Shown: piece after piece, positions 1 to 6,721 of the stretch
How positions within the stretch are numbered: the first letter of the stretch is position 1
Layout of the letters: each line of letters begins with the position of its first letter
NCBI GenBank assembly: GCA_020047725.1
Contig: JAIFNM010000028.1
Span: forward strand, 1-7,244
DNA from: Betaproteobacteria bacterium
GTDB lineage: Bacteria > Pseudomonadota > Gammaproteobacteria > Burkholderiales > Rhodocyclaceae
Direction: 5' to 3'
DNA length: 7,244 bases
Program-made: the position numbers and the translations under genes
The notes under the pieces: model-generated
What the model was told of the DNA's origin: nothing
The model's input: the letters and a program-made list of their open reading frames with translations, nothing else
Databases searched by the model: none

Positions 1-1539
1 AAGCGTTACTGGGACGATCTGCTCGGCAACTTCCAGGCCGATTGCCCGAACGAGCACGCCAATCGCATGCTCAACACCTGGAACCAGTACCAGTGCATGG
101 CCACCTTCAACATGAGCCGCTCGGCGTCGATGTACGAAACCGGCATTGGGCGCGGCATGGGTTTCCGCGATTCCAACCAGGATCTGCTCGGCTTCATGCA
201 CATGATTCCCAGTCGCGGCCGGCAACGCATTCTCGACATCGCCAGTACGCAGCTGTCTGACGGCACCTGCTATCACCAATACCAGCCGCTGACCAAGAAA
301 GGCAACGCCGAAGTCGGCGGCGATTTCTACGATGATCACCTGTGGCTGGTGCTATCGACCTGCGCCTACATCAAGGAAACGGGCGACACCACGATTTTGC
401 AGGCGCCCTGCGGTTATGCCGACAAAACCTATACTACCGAGAGCGACAAGGAAACGCTGCTCCACCATCTCGAAACCTCCATCGCCTACACGATGAAGAA
501 ACGCGGCCCGCATGGCCTGCCACTGATCGGGCACGCCGACTGGAACGATTGCCTCAACCTCAACTGCTTCTCAACCGAACCAAACGAATCGTTCCAGACC
601 GCCGGCGACGTGAAGGATTCCAAGGCCGAATCAGTGATGATTGCCGGTCTCTTCCTCTACGCCGCGCGCGAAATGGCCGGGCTTTACGACTTTATGGGCC
701 AGGCCGGCGACGCTGGCCGCATGCACGCCGACTACGCCGAAATGCTGGCCACCATCGAGCGCGAAGCGTGGGACGGTGAGTGGTATAGCCGCGCCTATGA
801 TGCCGAAGGCGCAGTGATTGGCTCGCAGAGCAATGAAGAGGGAAAAATCTTCATCGAAAGCCAGGGCTGGTGCGTGCTCGGCGGCGCTGGCGCAGACAAC
901 GGCCGCGCCCGGCAAGCCATGGAGTCGGTGCATAAGCACCTGTTCACCAAGAATGGCGCGGTGCTCCAACAGCCGGCGTATTCCACCTACGATCCGAAAC
1001 TCGGCGAAGTCACCTCCTACCCGCCGGGCGTCAAGGAAAACGCCGGCATCTTCAGCCACAACAACACCTGGATTCACCTCGGCTGGTGCCTGCTCGGCGA
1101 GGGGGACCGCGCGCTCGAGTACTACCTTTCGATCTGCCCGTCAGCCAAACAGGATCAGATTGACACCTATCGCGGCGAGCCCTACGTTTATGCGCAGATG
1201 ATAGCCGGCAAGGATGCGCCCTGCTTCGGCGAAGCAAAGAACAACTGGCTCACCGGCACCGCGGCCTGGACCTTCGTTACCGTCAGCCAGGGTTTGCTTG
1301 GCATAAAGCCCGATTACGCCGGTTTGCGCATCGATCCGTGCATCCCGAAAGCCTGGCCGGGCTTTATCGCGACACGCCAGTTTCGCGGGAACACCTACCG
1401 GATTCAAGTGAGCAATCCGAACGGGGTGAGCAAAGGGGTAAAGAGCCTGCGCGTCGACGGCCACGACATCGACCCGGATGCGCCGATTCCGGTCTCGGCA
1501 GATGGAACCGAGCATACCGTCGAGGTGATACTCGGTTAG
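1..1539 (+). CDS. cbp: GH94 glycoside phosphorylase, probably cellobiose phosphorylase (5'-truncated by window)
   Basis: Cytoplasmic enzyme expected to convert cellobiose plus phosphate to alpha-D-glucose 1-phosphate and glucose. The frame is open from base 1 to TAG at 1537-1539, giving 512 residues; an ATG at 67 is internal, because typical GH94 sequence (NTWNQYQCMATFNMSRSAS) already surrounds it. Visible landmarks, numbered in the fragment: GRGMGFRDSNQDLLG with R51 and D57 (subsite -1 type residues), HADWNDCLN with W181 and the probable general acid D183, SHNNTW with H353, and LTGTAAW with T418-G419 (phosphate site). From memory of the Cellvibrio (Cellulomonas) gilvus enzyme, these match R362, D368, W488, D490, H666 and T731-G732 with consistent spacing. 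That implies a full length near 820 residues with about 310 missing upstream. The C-terminal part (AGKDAP, GEAKNNWLTG, IDPCIPKAWPGF) is also typical of cellobiose phosphorylases. Another GH94 specificity, such as cellodextrin or chitobiose, cannot be excluded. The gene converges on the repressor gene. Confidence 0.9.
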   Translation, partial: KRYWDDLLGNFQADCPNEHANRMLNTWNQYQCMATFNMSRSASMYETGIGRGMGFRDSNQDLLGFMHMIPSRGRQRILDIASTQLSDGTCYHQYQPLTKKGNAEVGGDFYDDHLWLVLSTCAYIKETGDTTILQAPCGYADKTYTTESDKETLLHHLETSIAYTMKKRGPHGLPLIGHADWNDCLNLNCFSTEPNESFQTAGDVKDSKAESVMIAGLFLYAAREMAGLYDFMGQAGDAGRMHADYAEMLATIEREAWDGEWYSRAYDAEGAVIGSQSNEEGKIFIESQGWCVLGGAGADNGRARQAMESVHKHLFTKNGAVLQQPAYSTYDPKLGEVTSYPPGVKENAGIFSHNNTWIHLGWCLLGEGDRALEYYLSICPSAKQDQIDTYRGEPYVYAQMIAGKDAPCFGEAKNNWLTGTAAWTFVTVSQGLLGIKPDYAGLRIDPCIPKAWPGFIATRQFRGNTYRIQVSNPNGVSKGVKSLRVDGHDIDPDAPIPVSADGTEHTVEVILG

Positions 1540-1717
1540 CACCCCTCTCTGACATGGAGCCGGGAGCCGCTTCAAATGGCGATCTTCAAGGATGCATGCT
1601 GAAGAGCGAACATGGATGCGGCTTCCGGTGAGCACTGTCTGCTGATCGCCATCCGGCGCGGGCTCCGAGGCACATCAACAACCTGATTGCTCAGACGCTG
1701 AAGGAATATCCCAACAC

Positions 1718-2770
1718 CTAAACGCAGCGCTTGACCGTCTCCCGATTCACCAACTCCATATCCGGCACCTTGATCTCTTCGCCAGCCGATTTCCCGAGCA
1801 TGGCCAGCAATGATTGTGCGAGGTATTGCCCCATCTCGTACAAGGGTTGATGAACGGTCGTCAGCGGCGGCGTCAGGTAAGCGCTCACCGGCAGGTTATC
1901 GAAGCCGATAAGCGAAATGTCCTCGGGCACACGCAGTCCACGCCGGTAAAGCACCATGTGGGCACCCATGGCGCTTTGGTCGTTCCCGGCAAAGACCGCC
2001 GAAAACGAACGCCCGCTGTCAAGCAAACGGGCCATTGCGAGGGCACCGCCGTTTTCATTGAAGTCACCCTGGAACACAAGTTCCGGATCAGCCGGAACGC
2101 CGAATTCTTCATGCGCACGAAGAAAGCCCATGTAGCGGTCGACCGCATCGGAATGGTCGTCCGGCCCGGCGATATGGGCGATACGCCGGTGCCCTAGGCT
2201 GAGCAGGTGACGAGTGGCGAGATAGCCACCATGGACGTTATCAAGACGTACGGCATTCAGGTTGTGGCCCTGCAAGCGCCGTCCAGTGGCCACCACCGGC
2301 TGGCGGCTGGAAAACTCGATAAGCTGTGCGTCAGTCAAGCCGCCGTTCAGAATGACCAAACCATCGACACGCCGCGCCATGAGCAAGCGTACGCGCTCGG
2401 TTTCTTCTGCCTGATTCCAGTGACCGCTGACGATGATCGGTGCGTAGCCACTGTCCATGAGCCCTTCTTCGATGCCGAGCATCACCCGGTTGAAGACCGG
2501 ACTCTCGATCCGCTGCGTGAGAATGCCGATAGTCATCGACGTGCCCATTTTGAGGCTGCGTGCATGCAGATTGGGGCGGTAATCCATGCGCGCAATCGCC
2601 GCCTCGACCGCCAGACGCTTGTCGTCCGCAACGCGCGCCGTGCCGTTAACGATGCGCGACACCGTGCTCACCGACACCCCTGCCTCGCGCGCGACGTCGG
2701 TCACGGTCACGATCGGAGTATCTCCGGTGAGTGAAGCGTATTGAGAAGGATGTTCAGTGTTTGCGACCAA
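1718..2770 (-). CDS. LacI/GalR-family transcriptional repressor of the sugar locus
   Basis: DNA-binding, sugar-responsive repressor of 350 residues. The N-terminal helix-turn-helix is residues 24-43 (TDVAREAGVSVSTVSRIVNG). The hinge helix follows (YRPNLHARSLKMG, 64-76), with L73 at the position that usually intercalates at a central CpG. The periplasmic-binding-protein-like sensor domain begins near T79 (MTIGILTQRIESPVF) and ends with the family-typical DISLIGFDNLPVSAYLTPPLTTV (284-306). The assigned start is TTG at 2768-2770, supported by GAGG seven bases upstream. An in-frame stop lies just before it and no ATG is available ahead of the HTH. A GTG at 2708-2710 (V21) would give a 330-residue protein with the more usual short N-terminus, but its GGAG is about 11 bases away. 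It is convergent with the phosphorylase gene and divergent from the ABC genes. It probably represses both promoters in the divergent region, including its own. The inducer is unknown; cellobiose or a breakdown product is the natural guess. Confidence 0.93.
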   Translation of the reverse strand: MVANTEHPSQYASLTGDTPIVTVTDVAREAGVSVSTVSRIVNGTARVADDKRLAVEAAIARMDYRPNLHARSLKMGTSMTIGILTQRIESPVFNRVMLGIEEGLMDSGYAPIIVSGHWNQAEETERVRLLMARRVDGLVILNGGLTDAQLIEFSSRQPVVATGRRLQGHNLNAVRLDNVHGGYLATRHLLSLGHRRIAHIAGPDDHSDAVDRYMGFLRAHEEFGVPADPELVFQGDFNENGGALAMARLLDSGRSFSAVFAGNDQSAMGAHMVLYRRGLRVPEDISLIGFDNLPVSAYLTPPLTTVHQPLYEMGQYLAQSLLAMLGKSAGEEIKVPDMELVNRETVKRCV

Positions 2771-2773
2771 CGG

Positions 2774-2788
2774 GAAACCTCAGGTTTC
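2774..2788. repeat. 15-bp perfect palindrome over the repressor gene's ribosome binding site
   Basis: GAAACCTCAGGTTTC is a perfect inverted repeat around a single central base. It lies 3-17 bases upstream of the TTG start at 2770 and contains the GAGG (minus strand, 2778-2781) that would recruit ribosomes. It could be a protein binding site, or in the mRNA a weak five-pair hairpin that exposes or hides the GAGG in its loop. The function is inferred; only the symmetry is observed. Confidence 0.5.
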
Positions 2789-2849
2789 AGTCATGCATTT
2801 TTGAGCAGAATGGTTGAGCCAAGACTGAGATACACATACCACCCTGCCA

Positions 2850-2879
2850 ATCATAGTGCATTTGCGAAAACAGTGACAA
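2850..2879 (-). promoter_or_regulatory. Probable sigma70 promoter of the LacI-family gene
   Basis: Read on the minus strand, TTGTCA (2874-2879, five of six matches to TTGACA) is followed after 18 bases by TATGAT (2850-2855, five of six matches to TATAAT). Transcription would begin near 2843, leaving a leader of roughly 70 bases before the TTG start at 2770. The -35 box lies inside the operator at 2874-2887, so repressor binding should block polymerase and give autoregulation. Confidence 0.6.
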
Positions 2880-2887
2880 CGTTTTCA
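2874..2887. promoter_or_regulatory. LacI-family operator O1 (over the repressor promoter)
   Basis: TGACAACGTTTTCA is a 14-bp near-palindrome with one mismatched pair around a central CpG. This is the classic form for LacI/GalR-family operators (GalR-type TGNAANCGNTTNCA). It differs at only two positions from the second site at 3137-3150. It covers the -35 box of the leftward promoter. The repressor encoded next door, with VSVSTVSR in its recognition helix and a hinge leucine, is the obvious ligand. Confidence 0.7.
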
Positions 2888-3096
2888 TGGAAAATCAGGA
2901 ATACACCTTGGCAGCAGTATTTTTTTCGGGCACATTACCATTCAACGAAGCATCACTCAGCGCCTGAATCCGGTCAAAATGCCGTGCTGGCAGAAGACTG
3001 ATAAATACATTTCAACAATCGCATCAATACCATACGCGGCAAGGTTTGCGAACGGGATAGGCAGGTACTGCTCGTGCAACGCGTTTGAGAAAATCG

Positions 3097-3125
3097 TTGA
3101 CAAGATTGTCCAGTCGCAATTAAAT
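3097..3125 (+). promoter_or_regulatory. Probable sigma70 promoter of the ABC transporter operon
   Basis: A perfect TTGACA (3097-3102) is followed after exactly 17 bases by TTAAAT (3120-3125, four of six matches to TATAAT). The start would be near 3131-3133, giving a leader of about 115 bases to the ATPase ATG at 3248. It points toward the transporter genes and has an operator immediately downstream, which supports its being real. Confidence 0.62.
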
Positions 3126-3136
3126 GGAAAGATACT

Positions 3137-3150
3137 TGAAAACGGTTTCA
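3137..3150. promoter_or_regulatory. LacI-family operator O2 (downstream of the transporter promoter)
   Basis: TGAAAACGGTTTCA is a 14-bp near-palindrome with one mismatched pair and a central CpG at 3143-3144. It spans about +5 to +18 of the predicted transcript from the TTGACA promoter, where a bound repressor would block initiation or early elongation. Together with O1 it gives a shared consensus TGAMAACGKTTTCA, where M is A or C and K is G or T. Confidence 0.72.
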
Positions 3151-3161
3151 TGTTTTGGGCA

Positions 3162-3183
3162 AGAGTGTCACTCTGACCACTCT
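3162..3183. repeat. AGAGTG/CACTCT palindrome with a repeated right arm in the operon leader
   Basis: AGAGTG (3162-3167) faces CACTCT at 3169-3174, forming a 13-bp palindrome AGAGTGTCACTCT. It also faces a second CACTCT at 3178-3183, which would allow a six-pair RNA hairpin with a 10-base loop. It lies in the untranslated leader just after O2. It could be a second protein site or a weak leader hairpin; there is no T-run, so it does not look like a terminator. Confidence 0.35.
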
Positions 3184-3247
3184 CTTAAATGAGCGGGTTA
3201 TGTGCGATTTTTGTTGGCAGAGGGAAAATCAAGTTGGGGGAGCGTAA

Positions 3248-4255
<1,008 letters not shown>

Positions 4256-4259
4256 GTAC

Positions 4260-4291
4260 GACTTTACGGATGGTCCGTAAAGTCATTTTTT
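4260..4291 (+). terminator. Intrinsic terminator or attenuator between ATPase and binding-protein genes
   Basis: An 11-bp perfect stem, GACTTTACGGA (4260-4270) with TCCGTAAAGTC (4274-4284), closes a three-base TGG loop. It is followed one base later by six T's (4286-4291). The AAGGAG ribosome binding site of the binding-protein gene begins immediately afterwards at 4292. The stem is only moderately GC-rich, so partial readthrough is plausible. Alternatively it protects the 5' end of a processed binding-protein mRNA. Confidence 0.72.
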
Positions 4292-4306
4292 AAGGAGAAA
4301 CGTGGC

Positions 4307-5608
4307 ATGTTCAAAAAAACCGTAATCGCAGGTGCGTGCGCTTTGGTCGGTGCTTCGCTGGTCAGCCCAGCCATGGCGGCCGACTACAAGGGCCCGGATC
4401 TGAAAGGTGAAGTCATTACCGTCACTTGCCCGTGGACCGGCGCCGAAGAACTCATCTTCAAGAAGGTTATTACCAGCTTCGAGGCGGCCACTGGCGCAAC
4501 TGTCAAGCACTCCTGCTCGCAGAGCTCGGAACAGCAGATCGTCATCGACATCAAGGCCGGTTCGCCGACCAACATCTCCGTTTTCCCGCAACCGGGCCTG
4601 GCCGCCAACATGGCCGCGATCGGTGGTCTGGTGCCGCTCGGTGACAAGACCCGCGACTACGTTGTCAAGAATTTCGCTGCCGGCAAATCCTGGGCCGATC
4701 TCGGGACCTACGCCAACAAGGCCGGCAAGAAAGAATTCTACGGCCTGTTCTACAACGTCAACCTGAAGAGCCTGGTGTGGTACATCCCGGAGAACTTCAA
4801 GGAAAAAGGCTACAAAGTTCCAAAGACCATGGAAGAACTCCAGGACCTGACCAAGAAGATCGCCGCGACGGGTGAAAAGCCCTGGTGTATCGGTCTGGGC
4901 AGCGACGCCGCAACCGGCTGGCCAGGCACCGACTGGGTCGAAGACATGATGCTGCGTACGCAGACACCTGAAGTCTACGACGGCTGGGTCAACAACACGA
5001 TCAAGTTCAACGACAAGCGCGTGATCGAAGCGATCGACGCCTACGGATGGTTTGCCAAGAACGACGCTTATGTCGACGGCGGCGCCAAAGCCGTGGCTAC
5101 GGTCAGCTTCAAGGACAGCCCGAAAGGCATGTTCGGATCGCCACCCAAGTGCTATATGCACCGTCAGGCCAGCTTCATCCCGGCCTTCTTCCCCGACGGC
5201 AAGCAAGAGGAAGCCGACTTCTTCTACTTCCCATCCTTCGCCGGCAAAAAGTTGGGCAACCCGGTCCTCGGCGGCGGTACGATCATGACCATCACCAAAG
5301 ACAGCAAGGGCGCCCGTGCGTTCATGGACTACCTGCAACATCCGCAAGCCAGCGAAATCTGGATGGCGGAAGGCGGCTTCCTGACACCGCTAAAGACGGC
5401 CGACCTGAACAAGTACAAGTCCAAGCAGCTGCGCAAACAGGGTGAAATCTTCCTGAATGCCACGACCTTCCGCTTCGACGGTTCCGATCTGATGCCGGGC
5501 GCCATCGGTGCCGGCAGCTTCTGGAAAGGCATGGTCAATTACTCCAGCGGTCAATCCGCCAAGGAAGTGACGGATGAAATCCAGAAGAGCTGGGATGCCA
5601 TCAAGTAA
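4307..5608 (+). CDS. Periplasmic sugar-binding protein of a CUT1 ABC importer (AglE-like)
   Basis: Exported solute-binding protein of 433 residues that would capture an oligosaccharide and deliver it to the permease pair. The N-terminus is a Sec signal peptide: KK at 3-4, a hydrophobic core, and AMA at 22-24 with probable cleavage before A25 (ADYKGP). No lipobox is seen at the cleavage site. The mature protein has the layout of family 1 extracellular binding proteins (GEVITVTCPWTGAEE near the start; NISVFPQPGLAANMA; PKTMEELQDLTKKIAATG). Its central segments, CIGLGSDAATGWPGTDWVED (194-213) and SPPKCYMHRQASFIPAFFPDG (278-298, quoted across its key residues), are typical of alpha-glucoside AglE-type proteins. 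Four cysteines lie in the mature chain (C41, C70, C194, C282), so two disulfides are possible. The start is ATG 4307, with AAGGAG nine bases upstream. Given the adjacent cellobiose phosphorylase, the ligand may be cellobiose or a related glucoside rather than an alpha-glucoside; this is inference. Confidence 0.93.
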   Translation: MFKKTVIAGACALVGASLVSPAMAADYKGPDLKGEVITVTCPWTGAEELIFKKVITSFEAATGATVKHSCSQSSEQQIVIDIKAGSPTNISVFPQPGLAANMAAIGGLVPLGDKTRDYVVKNFAAGKSWADLGTYANKAGKKEFYGLFYNVNLKSLVWYIPENFKEKGYKVPKTMEELQDLTKKIAATGEKPWCIGLGSDAATGWPGTDWVEDMMLRTQTPEVYDGWVNNTIKFNDKRVIEAIDAYGWFAKNDAYVDGGAKAVATVSFKDSPKGMFGSPPKCYMHRQASFIPAFFPDGKQEEADFFYFPSFAGKKLGNPVLGGGTIMTITKDSKGARAFMDYLQHPQASEIWMAEGGFLTPLKTADLNKYKSKQLRKQGEIFLNATTFRFDGSDLMPGAIGAGSFWKGMVNYSSGQSAKEVTDEIQKSWDAIK

Positions 5609-5634
5609 AGTAAGCAAGTCCGTGCTGTAACAAA

Positions 5635-5671
5635 GGGCCGGCGGCGACCACACGCTATACGCCGTCGGCCC
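5635..5671 (+). terminator. Strong GC-rich stem-loop after the binding-protein gene
   Basis: GGGCCGGCGGCG (5635-5646) pairs with CGCCGTCGGCCC (5660-5671), giving 12 pairs including one G-U, around a 13-base loop. Only a short T stretch (GTTTC) follows, so it is not a canonical strong terminator. It lies 27 bases after the binding-protein stop and 46 before the permease start. Such hairpins often stabilise the upstream binding-protein mRNA and reduce readthrough into permease genes; that role is inferred from position. Confidence 0.6.
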
Positions 5672-5716
5672 GTTTCAAATTCACCCTACCCTCCATCCCA
5701 ATGAGTCGATCACGCC

Positions 5717-6721
5717 ATGACTGATCAAATACTCCAGACGATAACGGCTGTCGTCGTCAGCATCGCGTTTTGCCTGTTGTATTTTGCTGGGTCAAACTTC
5801 CTGCTCGACAAGATCATCTATCTGCCGCTCGGCACCCGCAATCAGCGCGAAAGCGTGCGTTCGAGCATCCGGCCCTGGCTATTTCTGGCGCCCGCCCTGT
5901 TGCTGCTGGGCGTCTATCTCTTGTACCCTCTGATAGAAACATTCCGATTGAGTTTCTACGACTCGACGGACAGCAATTTCGTCGGGCTGGCCAACTACCG
6001 CTGGGTCTTTGTTGATCAGAACTTCCTGATCACGATCCGCAATAATTTCATGTGGCTGCTGGTCGTTCCGACCATGGCCACCATTTTTGGGCTGATCGTC
6101 GCCGTATTGGCCGACCGCGTGTGGTGGGGCAACTTTGCCAAGTCCATGGTGTTCATGCCGATGGCCATCAGCTTCGTCGGTGCCAGCGTGATCTGGAAGT
6201 TTGTCTACGACTATCGCGGCCCCGGTTCAGAACAGATCGGTATCATCAACGCCATCGTGACCGGCATGGGCTTTGATCCGCAGGCCTGGGTCACCGTGCC
6301 GTTCTGGAACAACTTCTTCCTGATGGTGATCCTGATCTGGATTCAGACCGGTTTCGCCATGGTCATCCTCTCTGCCGCGCTGCGCGGCGTACCGACCGAA
6401 ACCATCGAAGCGGCGCGCATCGATGGCGCCAGTGAACTACAGATTTTCTTCGAGATCATGGTGCCGCAGGTCATGTCCACGATTCTTGTGGTGTGGACCA
6501 CCATCACCATCACCGTGCTCAAGGTTTTCGATATTGTCATGGCGATGACCGGTGGCCAGTGGGACACCAGCGTGCTGGCCAATCTCATGTACGACTGGAT
6601 GTTCCGCGGCGGCGGCGATTACGGGCGCAGTTCCACCCTGGCCATGGTCCTGATGTTTGCCGTCATTCCGGTCATGGCTTTCAATATCCGCCGGTTCCGT
6701 ACCGAAGAGGCACAGCGATGA
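5717..6721 (+). CDS. CUT1 sugar ABC transporter permease, MalF class (AglF-like)
   Basis: Inner-membrane permease subunit of 334 residues that forms half of the import channel. Hydrophobic segments lie near residues 7-30, 53-73, 109-132, 143-163, 201-222, 252-275 and 308-325, consistent with about seven membrane helices. The cytoplasmic EAA loop that contacts the ATPase is EAARIDGASELQIFFEIMVP (231-250), directly after GVPTETI. The short N-terminal helix followed by SNFLLDKIIYLPLG and then PWLFLAPALLLL resembles alpha-glucoside AglF permeases rather than the larger MalF. ATG at 5717 is the first good start, but no clear Shine-Dalgarno precedes it. A seven-codon frame (5701-5724) overlaps the start in another frame. 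Its TGA stop overlaps the next permease's ATG (ATGA, 6718-6721), indicating translational coupling. It lies downstream of the stem-loop at 5635-5671, so expression is probably lower than that of the binding protein. Confidence 0.93.
   Translation: MTDQILQTITAVVVSIAFCLLYFAGSNFLLDKIIYLPLGTRNQRESVRSSIRPWLFLAPALLLLGVYLLYPLIETFRLSFYDSTDSNFVGLANYRWVFVDQNFLITIRNNFMWLLVVPTMATIFGLIVAVLADRVWWGNFAKSMVFMPMAISFVGASVIWKFVYDYRGPGSEQIGIINAIVTGMGFDPQAWVTVPFWNNFFLMVILIWIQTGFAMVILSAALRGVPTETIEAARIDGASELQIFFEIMVPQVMSTILVVWTTITITVLKVFDIVMAMTGGQWDTSVLANLMYDWMFRGGGDYGRSSTLAMVLMFAVIPVMAFNIRRFRTEEAQR

Larger units (their letters stand above)
2771..3247. promoter_or_regulatory. Divergent control region between repressor and ABC operon
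   Basis: This stretch of 477 bases has no convincing gene and is visibly richer in A+T than the flanking genes. It holds, from left to right: a 15-bp palindrome over the repressor's ribosome binding site, a leftward sigma70-type promoter with an operator over its -35 box, a rightward TTGACA promoter with an operator just after its start, a small palindrome, and the GGGGAG ribosome binding site (3237-3242) of the ATPase gene. An AACGCGTT palindrome (3078-3085) sits about a dozen bases before the rightward -35 box and could be another protein site. Short open frames here (for example 2979-3176) lack a ribosome binding site and overlap the promoter elements. Confidence 0.75.

Noticed and set aside
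1583..1605. TCTTCA/TGAAGA stem with an 11-base loop after the phosphorylase gene
   Set aside because: The six-pair, AT-rich stem has a long loop and no following T-run, so it is too weak to call a terminator.
2908..2936. Possible rightward promoter TTGGCA followed by CACATT
   Set aside because: The -35 is a fair match but the -10 matches only half of the consensus, and the TTGACA promoter at 3097 is a much better candidate nearer the operon.
2741..3001. 86-codon plus-strand frame starting inside the repressor gene
   Set aside because: It begins in the 5' part of the repressor gene, has no recognisable domain and runs across the repressor promoter and O1 operator.
2979..3176. 65-codon plus-strand frame in the divergent region
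   Set aside because: No ribosome binding site, and it contains the TTGACA promoter and the O2 operator, so the sequence is better explained as regulatory DNA. The opposite frame 2957-3151 is rejected for the same reason.
4283..5347. 354-codon open frame on the minus strand opposite the binding-protein gene
   Set aside because: It lies antisense to a clearly identified binding protein with signal peptide and family motifs. Its translation is a low-complexity V/G/D/R-rich string with no recognisable domain, as expected for a shadow frame in GC-rich DNA.
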